DNA of 64,000 nt. It comes from Pseudomonas arcuscaelestis (GTDB lineage Bacteria > Pseudomonadota > Gammaproteobacteria > Pseudomonadales > Pseudomonadaceae). Numbering within the stretch: position 1 is the first letter of the stretch; every line of letters starts with the position of its first letter. The notes below the pieces were generated by a model, which was given only the letters and a program-made list of their open reading frames with translations, had not been told where the DNA came from and did no database searches. The stretch covers positions 372,001 to 436,000 of the forward strand of contig NZ_JACOPV010000001.1 in the NCBI RefSeq assembly GCF_016881005.1. Direction: 5' to 3'. Shown here one piece after another: positions 1 to 12,779 of the stretch. A program made the position numbers and the translations under genes.

Positions 1-506
1 TTCTGCAATCCAATGTGGATAAGTCCACCCAGGAAGGTCCCGGTCGTCAGCACTACGGAGTCGGCGAGGAAACGCAGACCCATTTGCGTCACCACGCCGC
101 GTACCTGGTCCTGCTCGACGATCAAGTCATCGCACGACTGCTGAAATATCCACAGGTTGGGTTGGCTCTCAAGAATTTCACGTACCACCGCCTTGTAGAT
201 AGCGCGGTCGGTTTGTGCGCGCGTAGCCCGTACAGCTGGGCCTTTGCGGTTGTTCAAAACACGGAATTGGATACCGCTCTTGTCAGTGGCCAATGCCATG
301 ACGCCGCCGAGCGCATCGATTTCCTTAACCAGGTGGCTTTTGCCGATACCACCAATGGCCGGGTTGCAACTCATATGACCGAGGGTTTCCACGTTGTGGG
401 TCAGCAGCAGGGTTTTTACGCCCATGCGTGCAGACGCAAGCGCAGCCTCGGTACCGGCATGGCCGCCGCCGATGACGATCACTTCAAAACGGGAAGGGAA
501 ATCCAC
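1..506 (-). CDS. mnmG: tRNA uridine-5-carboxymethylaminomethyl(34) synthesis enzyme MnmG (GidA), 5' part
   Basis: This is the N-terminal 168 codons; the rest lies beyond the left edge. MnmG works with MnmE to build the cmnm5 group on U34 of tRNAs. The N-terminus carries the FAD dinucleotide-binding motif [10 protein letters not shown] near residue 13 and the family stretch [19 protein letters not shown]. Two GTG codons stand side by side at 509 and 506. I chose 506, which gives the usual MDFPSRFE start; the one-codon-longer form is equally possible. An exact DnaA box (14-22) lies inside the coding sequence. The gene reads away from the mnmG-mnmE origin-like region, as in other pseudomonads. 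Confidence 0.97.
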   Translation of the reverse strand, partial: MDFPSRFEVIVIGGGHAGTEAALASARMGVKTLLLTHNVETLGHMSCNPAIGGIGKSHLVKEIDALGGVMALATDKSGIQFRVLNNRKGPAVRATRAQTDRAIYKAVVREILESQPNLWIFQQSCDDLIVEQDQVRGVVTQMGLRFLADSVVLTTGTFLGGLIHIGLQ

Positions 507-1021
507 CACGCACCTCGTGCCTGTTTCGGGAATAGATAGGGATAACGCACAAGTATAGGGACTTACCCCCCTCTAAAGGAACCTTTTGCACAAAATTTAA
601 CCAGGCTGTGGATGAATGGCGAGCAATAGAAATTAAAAGAGAGAAAGTTATTAAAGCTTTGTTTTTATGTTTATTTCTATAGAGCGCCTTTTCTGTGGAT
701 AAAGCTCTACAAGCCTTTGTTTTCATCATGTAGAGAGATTTATAACCCTGTGGTCTACCGACCATGAGCACTCTGGATAAGCGCCTTAAGCCTGTGGATT
801 AAACGACCACTTACCCACAGGTGAAGTTATCTCCAGCTCTGAGGGCTAGTTATCAACGGAGCTAAAGGTGGGTTTTCCACAGGGCTTATTTTTGCAAATT
901 AAGGCACGGCACACACGCGGGCGCGCAGAGTTCGTGCCAAAGGCAACCCTGTTGAAAGAAGGATAGGTGAGAAAAAGTGCAGCGACCGGGTCCATTGCGG
1001 CCCCGGCTGTGGATAAGAAAA
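507..1021. other. mnmG-mnmE intergenic DnaA-box cluster (origin-like region I)
   Basis: This 515-bp gap has no convincing gene. It holds exact DnaA boxes at 694-702 and 1008-1016 and one-mismatch boxes at 607-615 (TGTGGATGA), 793-801 (TGTGGATTA), 811-819 (TTACCCACA) and 873-881 (TTTTCCACA). Weaker two-mismatch sites lie at 827-835 and 850-858. An AT-rich stretch from about 590 to 690 could serve as an unwinding element. Pseudomonas chromosomes are known to carry origin-like regions in both this gap and the rpmH-dnaA gap. A short open frame on the minus strand (484-771) is not supported as a gene. Confidence 0.75.
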
Positions 1022-2392
1022 TTACTTACCGATGCAAAAACTGGAAAAAATGCGCCCAAGCAAGTCGTCGGAACTGAATGCTCCCGTTATTTCGCCCAGC
1101 GCTTGCTGGGCCTGACGCAGGTCCTCTGCCAGCAGTTCACCGGCTCCTGCCAAGGTCAATTGAGCACGTCCGTGTTCCAGGTGTGCGCTAGCCCGTTGCA
1201 GCGCCTCCAAATGGCGTCTGCGGGCGCTAAAGCTACTCTCGGATGTCTGCTCATAGCCCATGCACGCCTTTAGATGATCGCGCAGCAGCTCAAGCCCCTG
1301 GTCGCAATCCTTGGCACTCAGGGTAATGGTGATGTGGCCGTCGTCACTTTTTTCCATAGTGATGTTCTCACCGCTCAAGTCAGCCTTGTTGCGTATCAGC
1401 GTGACCTTTGCAGGATCTGGACGCAGATCGAGAAATTCTGGCCACAGGGCAAAAGGATAGCTTGCCTCGGGCGCTGTCGAGTCGACTACCAATAACACGC
1501 GATCAGCTTCACTGATGGCCTTTAGCGCCCGTTCAACGCCGATCTTTTCCACATGATCATCGGTATCGCGCAGCCCTGCGGTGTCGACGACGTGCAGCGG
1601 CATACCATCGATGTGGATATGTTCGCGCAAAATGTCTCTGGTGGTACCAGCAATGTCAGTAACAATGGCGGCCTCGCGACCGGCTAGCACGTTAAGCAGG
1701 CTGGATTTTCCGGCGTTGGGGCGCCCTGCAATCACAACAGTCATGCCGTCGCGCAGCAACGCACCCTGCCCTGCCTCTCGCTGTACGGTGGATAAGTGGG
1801 TGCGGACATCATCGAGCATGCCCAGAACATGGCCATCGGCAAGAAAATCGATTTCTTCTTCAGGGAAGTCGATTGCTGCCTCGACGTAAATCCGCAAGCT
1901 GATCAATTTTTCCGTAAGGTTATCCACACGACGGGAAAACTCACCCTGCAATGAACGCAAGGCGTTGCGCGCGGCCTGTGCAGAACTGGCTTCGATCAAG
2001 TCGGCAATCGCCTCGGCCTGAGCCAGGTCGAGTTTGTCATTGAGGAACGCACGTTCACTGAACTCACCTGGGCGAGCCAGTCGACAACCCAGTTGTACAC
2101 AGCGCTGCAGGAGCATATCGAGCACTACAGGGCCGCCGTGCCCCTGCAACTCCAACACATCTTCGCCGGTGAATGAGTTCGGGCCGGGGAAAAATAGGGC
2201 AATGCCTTCATCGATTACCAAGCCGTCATCAGCGCGAAACGGTCCATAGTGTGCATGCCGAGGGGTGAGCGATTTTCCGCAGATGGCGAGCCCGGCTTGC
2301 TGCGCCAAATGTCCGGAGAGTCGTACGATTCCGACGCCACCGCGCCCCTGGGCGGTAGCAATGGCGGCAATGGTTTCACGAACAGTATTCAT
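1022..2392 (-). CDS. mnmE: tRNA modification GTPase MnmE (TrmE/ThdF)
   Basis: This 456-aa GTPase partners MnmG in U34 tRNA modification, cycling K+-dependent GTP hydrolysis by G-domain dimerisation. The order is an N-terminal tetrahydrofolate-binding domain ([20 protein letters not shown]), a helical domain, and an inserted G domain with P-loop GRPNAGKSS near residue 224, the GTTRD switch, DTAG and NKAD motifs. It ends in the invariant C-terminal CIGK. I chose the ATG at 2392 (MNTVRET) over an in-frame upstream start at 2407 because it matches the family N-terminus. The gene lies downstream of yidC and is separated from it by a hairpin terminator. An exact DnaA box (1920-1928) is internal. 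Confidence 0.97.
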   Translation of the reverse strand: MNTVRETIAAIATAQGRGGVGIVRLSGHLAQQAGLAICGKSLTPRHAHYGPFRADDGLVIDEGIALFFPGPNSFTGEDVLELQGHGGPVVLDMLLQRCVQLGCRLARPGEFSERAFLNDKLDLAQAEAIADLIEASSAQAARNALRSLQGEFSRRVDNLTEKLISLRIYVEAAIDFPEEEIDFLADGHVLGMLDDVRTHLSTVQREAGQGALLRDGMTVVIAGRPNAGKSSLLNVLAGREAAIVTDIAGTTRDILREHIHIDGMPLHVVDTAGLRDTDDHVEKIGVERALKAISEADRVLLVVDSTAPEASYPFALWPEFLDLRPDPAKVTLIRNKADLSGENITMEKSDDGHITITLSAKDCDQGLELLRDHLKACMGYEQTSESSFSARRRHLEALQRASAHLEHGRAQLTLAGAGELLAEDLRQAQQALGEITGAFSSDDLLGRIFSSFCIGK

Positions 2393-2429
2393 GCTCGAAG
2401 GCCTCACGACAAAAAACGACAGATAGCAA

Positions 2430-2449
2430 AACGCCCCACGAGGGGGCGT
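2430..2449 (-). terminator. Rho-independent terminator after yidC
   Basis: Read on the minus strand, a stem ACGCCCC / GGGGCGT closes over a short loop and runs into TTTTGCT. It lies just beyond the yidC stop and before the mnmE start. Confidence 0.7.
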
Positions 2450-2458
2450 TTATCCACA
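2450..2458 (+). promoter_or_regulatory. Exact DnaA box in the yidC-mnmE gap
   Basis: TTATCCACA sits directly against the yidC terminator hairpin, in the 84-bp gap between mnmE and yidC. Confidence 0.55.
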
Positions 2459-2476
2459 GGTTAGCTGGCTAACCCG

Positions 2477-4159
2477 TTATGCAGCGGCTTTCTTGGTAGC
2501 CTTCTCGATGCTACGAGTGATGTACCACTGCTGCGCGATCGACAAGCAGTTGTTCACAACCCAGTACAGCACCAGACCTGCGGGGAACCACAGGAAGAAG
2601 AAGGTGAAGATGATTGGCATCATTTTCATCACCTTGGCCTGCATCGGATCCGGAGGCGTCGGGTTCAACTGCTGCTGGATGAACATGGTTGCGCCCATGA
2701 TGATCGGGAGGATGAAGAACGGATCCTTGATCGACAGGTCGGTAATCCAGAACATCCAAGGTGCTTGACGCATCTCTACGCTTTCAAGCAGTACCCAATA
2801 CAGCGAAAGGAAGACCGGCATCTGCACCAGAATTGGCAGACAGCCACCCAACGGGTTGATCTTCTCTTTCTTGTACAGCTCCATCATGGCCTGCGACATT
2901 TTCTGCCGGTCATCGCCATGCTGTTCTTTCAGGGCAGCCAATTTTGGTGCAACGGCACGCATGCGCGCCATCGATTTGTAGCTGGCAGCCGACAGTGGGA
3001 AGAACAGCAGCTTGATCAGCATGGTCAGGACGATGATCGACCAACCCCAGTTGCCGAGCAGGCTGTGGATATGTTGCAGCAACCAGAAGATTGGCTGGGC
3101 GATGAACCACAGAATGCCGTAGTCGACAGTCAGTTCCAGACCTGGGGACAACTCTTTGAGTTTGTCCTGAAGCTTGGGACCCGCGTACAACATGGCACTG
3201 GTTTCGCCAGTGGCGCCAGGAGCAACATTCAACGCTGGGCCAGTGAAACCGATGATGTAGTTACCTTGGCTGTCCTTACGCGTCTGAACGATGTTGTTTT
3301 CAGACTTGTTCGGAATCCAGGCAGTAACGAAGTAGTGCTGGAGCCAGGCTACCCAACCACCGGTAACATTTTCTTTCAGATTTCCCTTGTCGATGTCTTT
3401 CATCGACACTTTTTTGTAGGGTTCTGAACTTGTCCACAGGGCCGCACCCAGATAAGTCGCGGTACCCGTCGCAGTGCTCGAGGATGGATCCGAGCTTGCG
3501 TCACGCTTCAATTGCGCAAACAGGTTACCGGTCCAAGGCTGTGCGCTCTGGTTGTCGATCAAGTAGGTAACGGTCAGGTCATATTCACCGCGCTTGAAGC
3601 TGAAGCGCTTGATGTAGTTGACGCCGTTATCGCTGAATTTCAGATCGACAACCAACTGATCCTGGCCATCAGCCAGTTGATAACTTTTTTGATCAGCGGC
3701 GTAAAGCGGACGACCCGACGAGCGAGCATCTGGACCGTTGGTGCCGGTCAGACCGCTTTGTGCCAGGTAAGTACGCTCACCGCCGTTATCGAACAGCTGG
3801 AACGGAATGTCCGGATGATCCTGACGGCGCGGATACTTGGGCAGCATCAACTGGGCGATGTCACCACCGTTTGGATCGATAGCCAGGTCGAGGACGTCAG
3901 TTTTGACCCGAATCAGGTCTTTGCTAACGGCAACCGGAGCCAGTTCGGCAGGGCTGGATTCAGCGTTGGCGCTCGGCACATCGGCGCTAGCGCCAGTGTT
4001 TCCGGCCTGCGCGGTATCCGGCAACGCCGGGGCAACGTTGCTGGCAGCAGTATTCTGAGTCGGCAAGGCAGCTTGGCCGTAGTCCTGGTTCCAGTTAAGG
4101 ACCATGACATAAGACACGATTGCCAGGGCGACGATCAGGATCGTGCGTTTAATATCCAT
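2477..4159 (-). CDS. yidC: Membrane protein insertase YidC
   Basis: This 560-aa inner-membrane insertase helps fold and insert membrane proteins, alone or with SecYEG. It has an N-terminal membrane anchor (residues about 5-20), a Pro/Ala-rich linker, a large periplasmic beta domain typical of Gram-negative YidC, and the conserved C-terminal five-helix core beginning around WFIAQPIFWLLQ. The core includes the hydrophilic-groove arginine region (SYKSMARMRAVAPKL) and the stretch INPLGGCLPILVQMP. It starts with ATG two bases after the yidD stop, so both are read in the rpmH-rnpA-yidD-yidC block. The end is basic (ATKKAAA). Confidence 0.97.
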   Translation of the reverse strand: MDIKRTILIVALAIVSYVMVLNWNQDYGQAALPTQNTAASNVAPALPDTAQAGNTGASADVPSANAESSPAELAPVAVSKDLIRVKTDVLDLAIDPNGGDIAQLMLPKYPRRQDHPDIPFQLFDNGGERTYLAQSGLTGTNGPDARSSGRPLYAADQKSYQLADGQDQLVVDLKFSDNGVNYIKRFSFKRGEYDLTVTYLIDNQSAQPWTGNLFAQLKRDASSDPSSSTATGTATYLGAALWTSSEPYKKVSMKDIDKGNLKENVTGGWVAWLQHYFVTAWIPNKSENNIVQTRKDSQGNYIIGFTGPALNVAPGATGETSAMLYAGPKLQDKLKELSPGLELTVDYGILWFIAQPIFWLLQHIHSLLGNWGWSIIVLTMLIKLLFFPLSAASYKSMARMRAVAPKLAALKEQHGDDRQKMSQAMMELYKKEKINPLGGCLPILVQMPVFLSLYWVLLESVEMRQAPWMFWITDLSIKDPFFILPIIMGATMFIQQQLNPTPPDPMQAKVMKMMPIIFTFFFLWFPAGLVLYWVVNNCLSIAQQWYITRSIEKATKKAAA

Positions 4160-4161
4160 GA

Positions 4162-4407
4162 TTACTCGGCTATCGAAGAAGAACGGGAAGAGGGAGCAGG
4201 CGGAACCGGGTCAAAACCGCCGGCATTCCACGGATGACAACGCCCCAGACGACGAACGGTAAGCCACCCGCCACGTAAAAGACCATGGTTTTCGATGGCT
4301 TCTAACGCGTAGCAGGAGCAACTGGGGTAGAAACGACAGTGACTGGCCATCAGAGGACTAATGGCATAGCGGTAAAACTGGATCGGAACGAGTGCCAGTT
4401 TACGCAT
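4162..4407 (-). CDS. yidD: Membrane protein insertion efficiency factor YidD
   Basis: An 81-aa protein of the YidD (UPF0161) family, which assists YidC-dependent insertion at the inner membrane. The signature [19 protein letters not shown] is present around residues 24-42, followed by [11 protein letters not shown]. The start overlaps the last eight bases of rnpA and the stop is two bases before yidC, so translational coupling along the operon is likely. The N-terminal half is amphipathic ([17 protein letters not shown]). Confidence 0.95.
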   Translation of the reverse strand: MRKLALVPIQFYRYAISPLMASHCRFYPSCSCYALEAIENHGLLRGGWLTVRRLGRCHPWNAGGFDPVPPAPSSRSSSIAE

Positions 4408-4804
4408 CTTGACTGTCTACCCCCACAGAGTCGGTGTTAACCACTGGAGCGGGCCGACTACGTGCGAGGCGCTTCCAGAGCTTGCCAAAATGTTGGTGCA
4501 ATTCTGGGTTTTCAATCTCGCCCAACCCTTTGCGCGCGACGATCACGATATCCCAACCTGCAAGCAAGTGCTGGTTCAGGCGAAACGAATCGCGCATCAG
4601 GCGTTTCAGGCGATTGCGTTGAACGGAGAGCTTGACGCTCTTTTTCCCGATCACAAGCCCCAGGCGGGGATGATCCAGACCGTTCTCGCGAGCAAGGAGC
4701 AGGAGGTTTTTCCCTGGAACCTTGCCGGTTGGGGAGTCGAAGACCGCTTTGAAGTGTCGGGGAATAAGCAGACGCTTTTCCCGACTGAAGTCCTGACTCA
4801 CCAC
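4400..4804 (-). CDS. rnpA: Ribonuclease P protein component
   Basis: The 134-aa protein subunit of RNase P, which matures tRNA 5' ends together with the M1 RNA. The basic signature [13 protein letters not shown] lies around residue 60, preceded by [12 protein letters not shown]. The open frame runs further upstream to 4897, but that part overlaps rpmH in another frame. The GTG at 4804 gives the usual [13 protein letters not shown] start and family length; GTG 4801 is an adjacent alternative. It lies 13 bp after rpmH and overlaps yidD by eight bases. Confidence 0.95.
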   Translation of the reverse strand: MVSQDFSREKRLLIPRHFKAVFDSPTGKVPGKNLLLLARENGLDHPRLGLVIGKKSVKLSVQRNRLKRLMRDSFRLNQHLLAGWDIVIVARKGLGEIENPELHQHFGKLWKRLARSRPAPVVNTDSVGVDSQDA

Positions 4805-4817
4805 CAGTGCCGAAAAA

Positions 4818-4952
4818 TCAAACTGCCAGGCGCTTACGGCCTTTGGCACGGCGACGCGACAGAACGGCACGACCGTTCTTGGTGGCCATACGGGCACGGA
4901 AACCGTGAGTGCGAGCGCGCTTGATGGTGCTTGGTTGGAAAGTACGTTTCAT
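4818..4952 (-). CDS. rpmH: 50S ribosomal protein L34
   Basis: A 44-aa, highly basic ribosomal protein of the large subunit. The translation begins [18 protein letters not shown] and ends [12 protein letters not shown], the full-length family pattern. It is the first gene of the leftward rpmH-rnpA-yidD-yidC block, preceded by a strong sigma70-type promoter (5013-5041). Confidence 0.98.
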
Positions 4953-5532
4953 GGCGTGTTACCTGGTTCGTCGACTACGGGCCGGAATGGCCCCCGTTTT
5001 AAGAGACCGGCGATTCTAGAGAAAGCGCGGCCGTAGGTCAATTTCCAACCAGCTTTTCCTTATAGACGGGAAATCCTTCGTTGCGGTGAAGGGTGTGAAC
5101 GGACAAAACCATCGAACGCTTAAACATAAAAAAAAAGAGAGGAATTATTTAAAGCTTTTCTGTAAATCTTATAAAGCTTAAGCAGAAAAAATCTGTGGAT
5201 AGAACGCTACAGGCCTTGTAACACCTCATGTACAAGGAATTGAAACCTTGTCGAGAAGGGGTGTTTTAGCTGTGCTGTAGGGGCGCAAAAGCTGTGGATT
5301 AAATAGCCTGTTATCCACAGCGGCGTTATCCACAAATTTCAACCCCCAGTTGTGCATAGACCTCAGGCACGGTTATCCACAGGGCTTATGCACAAGGCCA
5401 AAAGGTCATTTTTGCCAGTAAACTGCTGATTTATCGTAGTCCGCGTAGCAGGTGCATGTGGATAACTGCGCTGGTGGTCGGTACAATGGCCGCTTGTTTT
5501 TGCCTCACCGGCTTTCAACTCAGGGGATATCC
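4953..5532. other. rpmH-dnaA intergenic region, probable oriC
   Basis: This 580-bp region without genes has the architecture of a Pseudomonas replication origin. Exact DnaA boxes lie at 5311-5319, 5326-5334, 5373-5381 and 5457-5465. One- or two-mismatch boxes lie at 5194-5202 (TGTGGATAG), 5293-5301 (TGTGGATTA), 5351-5359 and 5386-5394 (TTATGCACA, which fits TTATNCACA). An AT-rich stretch at about 5121-5192 sits at the rpmH side and is the likely unwinding element. The boxes close to dnaA may also autoregulate its promoter. That the rpmH-dnaA gap is the functional origin is established for other pseudomonads; here it is inferred from position and boxes. Confidence 0.85.
5013..5041 (-). promoter_or_regulatory. 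Sigma70-type promoter for rpmH
   Basis: On the minus strand a -35 element TTGACC (5041-5036) and a -10 element TAGAAT (5018-5013) are separated by exactly 17 bp. The -10 lies about 60 bp before the rpmH start. Confidence 0.7.
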
Positions 5533-7047
5533 GTGTCAGTGGAACTTTGGCAGCAGTGCGTGGAGCTTCTGCGCGATGAACTGCCTGCCCAGCAATTCAA
5601 CACCTGGATCCGTCCGCTACAGGTCGAAGCCGAAGGCGACGAGTTGCGCGTCTACGCGCCTAATCGTTTTGTTCTCGACTGGGTCAACGAAAAGTACCTG
5701 AGCCGACTGCTTGAGCTTTTGGGTGAACATGGCAACGGCATTGCACCTGCGCTTTCCTTATTAATAGGTAGCAGACGCAGTTCGGCTCCTCGGGCCGCCC
5801 CCAACGCACCGTTGGCCGCCGCCGTCGCCGCCTCCCAAGCGCAGGCCGCGCAAGTCGCAGTGGTTAATGAACCTGTCTCCAAGCCTGTTGCAGCGATGGC
5901 TGTTGCTGAAGTCGAGCAAGCGCCATCACGAGACAGCTTCGATTCGATGGGCGACTCCAATACTGCACAAGCGCCAAGTAGCCGTACCGAGCAGCGCACC
6001 GTTCAGGTTGAAGGCGCGCTCAAGCACACCAGTTACTTGAACCGAACCTTTACCTTCGAGAATTTCGTCGAAGGTAAATCCAACCAGCTTGCTCGCGCAG
6101 CTGCCTGGCAAGTCGCTGACAATCCCAAGCACGGCTACAATCCGTTGTTTCTTTACGGTGGTGTAGGTCTGGGTAAAACGCACTTGATGCATGCTGTGGG
6201 TAACCATCTGCTCAAGAAGAATCCGAATGCCAAGGTTGTCTACCTGCATTCGGAGCGCTTCGTTGCTGATATGGTCAAGGCACTGCAGCTCAACGCGATC
6301 AATGAATTCAAACGTTTCTACCGTTCGGTTGATGCGTTGCTGATCGATGACATTCAGTTCTTCGCTCGTAAGGAGCGATCGCAGGAAGAGTTTTTCCACA
6401 CCTTCAACGCCTTGCTCGAAGGTGGTCAGCAAGTAATTTTGACTAGCGACCGCTATCCGAAAGAGATCGAAGGGTTGGAAGAGCGGCTAAAGTCGCGCTT
6501 CGGTTGGGGTTTGACTGTGGCTGTCGAACCTCCTGAACTGGAAACTCGCGTGGCCATCCTCATGAAGAAGGCCGACCAGGCAAAGGTTGATCTACCTCAT
6601 GATGCTGCGTTCTTCATTGCCCAGCGCATTCGCTCCAACGTGCGTGAACTCGAAGGTGCTCTGAAGCGAGTCATCGCTCACTCGCACTTTATGGGACGTG
6701 ACATCACCATCGAGCTGATCCGTGAATCGCTGAAAGATCTTCTGGCGCTACAGGACAAACTGGTGAGTGTGGATAACATCCAGCGCACCGTTGCCGAGTA
6801 CTACAAGATCAAGATTTCCGACTTGTTGTCCAAGCGCCGGTCTCGTTCGGTTGCTCGACCGCGTCAGGTTGCCATGGCCTTGTCCAAGGAACTGACTAAC
6901 CACAGCTTGCCGGAAATCGGTGATGTTTTCGGCGGCCGCGACCACACTACGGTGTTGCACGCATGCCGCAAGATCAATGAACTCAAGGAATCCGACGCGG
7001 ATATCCGCGAGGACTACAAGAACCTGCTGCGGACTCTGACGACGTGA
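5533..7047 (+). CDS. dnaA: Chromosomal replication initiator protein DnaA
   Basis: This 504-aa AAA+ initiator binds DnaA boxes and opens oriC. Domain I ([20 protein letters not shown]) is followed by a long Ala/Val-rich linker (about residues 90-165) and the AAA+ domain. That domain has Walker [10 protein letters not shown] near residue 209 and Walker [10 protein letters not shown] near 269. Domain IV carries the box-recognition signature [16 protein letters not shown] took the GTG at 5533 (MSVELWQQ), with GGGG just upstream. The frame is open back to 5452 but that part lies in the DnaA-box region. An exact DnaA box at 6768-6776 is inside the gene. dnaN follows after 39 bp. Confidence 0.98.
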   Translation: MSVELWQQCVELLRDELPAQQFNTWIRPLQVEAEGDELRVYAPNRFVLDWVNEKYLSRLLELLGEHGNGIAPALSLLIGSRRSSAPRAAPNAPLAAAVAASQAQAAQVAVVNEPVSKPVAAMAVAEVEQAPSRDSFDSMGDSNTAQAPSSRTEQRTVQVEGALKHTSYLNRTFTFENFVEGKSNQLARAAAWQVADNPKHGYNPLFLYGGVGLGKTHLMHAVGNHLLKKNPNAKVVYLHSERFVADMVKALQLNAINEFKRFYRSVDALLIDDIQFFARKERSQEEFFHTFNALLEGGQQVILTSDRYPKEIEGLEERLKSRFGWGLTVAVEPPELETRVAILMKKADQAKVDLPHDAAFFIAQRIRSNVRELEGALKRVIAHSHFMGRDITIELIRESLKDLLALQDKLVSVDNIQRTVAEYYKIKISDLLSKRRSRSVARPRQVAMALSKELTNHSLPEIGDVFGGRDHTTVLHACRKINELKESDADIREDYKNLLRTLTT

Positions 7048-7086
7048 TTGACGTCAGCGCAGCTTATTAAGGCAAGGGACTAGACC

Positions 7087-8190
7087 ATGCACTTCACCAT
7101 TCAACGCGAAGCCCTGTTGAAACCCCTGCAACTGGTCGCAGGCGTCGTTGAGCGCCGCCAGACCTTGCCAGTACTGTCCAACGTACTGCTGGTTGTTCAG
7201 GGACAACAACTTTCACTTACCGGTACCGATCTGGAAGTGGAACTGGTTGGCCGTGTGCAGCTCGAAGAGCCTGCCGAGCCAGGCGAGATCACCGTACCTG
7301 CGCGCAAGCTGATGGATATCTGCAAAAGCTTGCCCAACGATGCACTGATCGACATCAAGCTCGATGAGCAGAAGATTATCGTAAAGGCCGGACGGAGCCG
7401 ATTCACCCTGTCGACCTTGCCAGCCAACGACTTCCCAACTGTAGAGGAAGGTCCTGGTTCGCTGACTTGCAACCTTGAGCAGAGCCGTCTTCGTCGCTTG
7501 ATCGAGCGCACCAGCTTCGCCATGGCCCAGCAGGATGTGCGTTATTACCTCAACGGCATGTTGCTTGAAGTTTCTGCAGACACCTTGCGCGCCGTAGCCA
7601 CCGATGGTCACCGTCTGGCCATGTGTTCTATGCGCGCAGACATCGGCCATGCCGACCGTCATCAAGTTATCGTGCCGCGTAAAGGCATCCTGGAATTGGC
7701 CCGCCTGCTGACCGAGCCTGATGGCATGGTCAGCATCGTACTGGGTCAACATCACATTCGTGCCACCACAGGTGAGTTCACCTTCACCTCTAAGTTGGTC
7801 GATGGCAAATTCCCAGACTACGAGCGAGTGCTGCCCAAGGGTGGTGACAAGCTGGTGATTGGTGACCGTCAGGCGCTGCGCGAGGCATTTAGCCGTACCG
7901 CCATTCTATCCAACGAGAAGTATCGAGGGATTCGACTGCAACTGGCCAACGGTCAGCTCAAAATCCAGGCGAACAACCCTGAGCAGGAAGAGGCTGAAGA
8001 AGAAATCAGCGTCGACTACAACGGTAGCTCGCTGGAAATCGGCTTCAACGTCAGCTATCTGCTAGACGTACTGGGTGTCATGACTACTGAGCAAGTTCGC
8101 CTGATCCTTTCGGATTCCAACAGCAGCGCCCTGCTGCAGGAAGCTGATAACGACGACTCCGCTTACGTAGTCATGCCAATGCGTCTGTAA
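7087..8190 (+). CDS. dnaN: DNA polymerase III beta sliding clamp
   Basis: The 367-aa processivity clamp, a homodimer ring that tethers Pol III and other partners to DNA. It begins MHFTIQREALLKPLQLVAGV, has the three repeated clamp subdomains, and ends with the conserved SDSNSSALLQE...DSAYVVMPMRL region typical of proteobacterial beta. Length matches the family (366-367 aa). It lies between dnaA (39 bp upstream) and recF (19 bp downstream), consistent with a dnaA-dnaN-recF-gyrB unit. Confidence 0.98.
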   Translation: MHFTIQREALLKPLQLVAGVVERRQTLPVLSNVLLVVQGQQLSLTGTDLEVELVGRVQLEEPAEPGEITVPARKLMDICKSLPNDALIDIKLDEQKIIVKAGRSRFTLSTLPANDFPTVEEGPGSLTCNLEQSRLRRLIERTSFAMAQQDVRYYLNGMLLEVSADTLRAVATDGHRLAMCSMRADIGHADRHQVIVPRKGILELARLLTEPDGMVSIVLGQHHIRATTGEFTFTSKLVDGKFPDYERVLPKGGDKLVIGDRQALREAFSRTAILSNEKYRGIRLQLANGQLKIQANNPEQEEAEEEISVDYNGSSLEIGFNVSYLLDVLGVMTTEQVRLILSDSNSSALLQEADNDDSAYVVMPMRL

Positions 8191-8209
8191 TTTGTCCAGC
8201 AGACTCTAG

Positions 8210-11735
<3,526 letters not shown>

Positions 11736-11774
11736 TCAGGTGTAGGTTCACGTATAGCAGCAACGTAAAAAAAT

Positions 11775-11817
11775 TAATGACCGGCCGGAACCTGAAAGCA
11801 GGGCTGGTCGGTCATTA
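11775..11817. repeat. Imperfect inverted repeat after gyrB
   Basis: Arms TAATGACCGGCC (11775-11786) and GGTCGGTCATTA (11806-11817) pair over 12 bp with one G.T pair and a 19-nt loop. It precedes the terminator by three bases. It could stabilise the gyrB 3' end or be part of a longer RNA structure; the function is unknown. Confidence 0.5.
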
Positions 11818-11820
11818 CCA

Positions 11821-11845
11821 AACCCGCTAACGCGGGTTTTTTTTG
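11821..11845 (+). terminator. Rho-independent terminator of the dnaA-gyrB unit
   Basis: Stem AACCCGC / GCGGGTT with a TAAC loop is followed by an uninterrupted run of T. It closes the rightward block before the convergent DUF2950 gene. Confidence 0.85.
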
Positions 11846-11874
11846 CGTTGATTTCATGAGTCGAGCTGATTGCT

Positions 11875-12765
11875 TCAGCGCACGCCCTCCTCGTCCTTCA
11901 CTTCGTTCCAACTGCTGTCAGGGTCGAAACGTGTGATCTCGGCAGCTTGTTTTGCACTGTCTTGGCCGAGGTCTTTCTCGAACAATTCGCCGTCATGGCT
12001 GATCATGAAGCTCATCACGCCCGTGTCACCGTAGGTCGTCGGCCAGGCAATTACGGCAAAGCCACGAGTCATGCGATCGCCGATCTTGTAGTCATAGGCG
12101 CCGCCCGGTGCCGAAGGGCCTTGCGCAGTGAGGATACGATAGTGATAGCCATGCCAGTCATCGCCAACTGCAGCATCACCAAAAAGCGGTCCAAGCGGAC
12201 TTTCCTCGATACCTTCCTCCTCCGGCCAGTACAGACCGTCGAACTGACCGTCGCTACTGATGAATTTCTGGGCGTACTCCAGGACTCCGTCGCTATTGCG
12301 ATCGACTTCGGCGTAATCCATCTGGGCGTCGTGGTAGGCGCGCACCGCTTCAATGGTCGCCAGTTCGTTGCGTCCGATACGGCGTAGGCGGATCTCCTTG
12401 GCGCCCGCTTTGGTATCGAATGACCAACCGCTAGCACTGTGTCTGACGGGGATTGGAAACACCCAGGACGCGTCACCGACAACCAGATGCGCTCGCTCCG
12501 GACTGTCAGCCTGTATTTTATGCTTTTGCTTGTACAGGGAAAGAAAGGCGTCGACATCTTTTCGGTCAACGTTCTTGGTTGGGATGTAGCTTTGCCAGTC
12601 GTTGCCGAGCAGGTTAGCCAGCTGTTGGCTATCGGCTTTTTCACTACCCAGCGCCAGTACCAACGCTTCACCGGCAGCCTGCGCATCTGGGAAATGTTTT
12701 TGAGCGTAACTGCTGGACGCCCACAGCAGGAGCAAAGCAAGCGTAAATCGACTTGTAGTATTCAT
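11875..12765 (-). CDS. Secreted DUF2950 family protein
   Basis: A 296-aa exported protein of unknown function. It has a clear Sec signal peptide (hydrophobic LALLLLWASSSYAQ, probable cleavage after SYA) and a mature part resembling DUF2950: the stretch HDAQMDYAEVDRNSDGVLEY and later GYHYRILTAQG and GFAVIAWPTTYGDTGVM. The ATG at 12765 has GAGAGGAGAG upstream; an in-frame start at 12783 would overlap the previous gene. It follows the DUF3300 lipoprotein gene by 14 bp, a pairing seen in many proteobacteria, which suggests a joint envelope role. No catalytic motif is evident. Confidence 0.85.
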   Translation of the reverse strand: MNTTSRFTLALLLLWASSSYAQKHFPDAQAAGEALVLALGSEKADSQQLANLLGNDWQSYIPTKNVDRKDVDAFLSLYKQKHKIQADSPERAHLVVGDASWVFPIPVRHSASGWSFDTKAGAKEIRLRRIGRNELATIEAVRAYHDAQMDYAEVDRNSDGVLEYAQKFISSDGQFDGLYWPEEEGIEESPLGPLFGDAAVGDDWHGYHYRILTAQGPSAPGGAYDYKIGDRMTRGFAVIAWPTTYGDTGVMSFMISHDGELFEKDLGQDSAKQAAEITRFDPDSSWNEVKDEEGVR

Positions 12766-12779
12766 GACTGACTCTCCTC

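Noticed and set aside
484..771. Short 95-codon frame on the minus strand in the mnmG-mnmE gap
   Set aside because: It overlaps the mnmG start and the DnaA boxes, and the encoded peptide has no domain-like character.
5452..5532. An upstream GTG extending dnaA by 27 codons
   Set aside because: It lies within the DnaA-box region; the GTG at 5533 gives the conserved N-terminus and has a ribosome-binding site.
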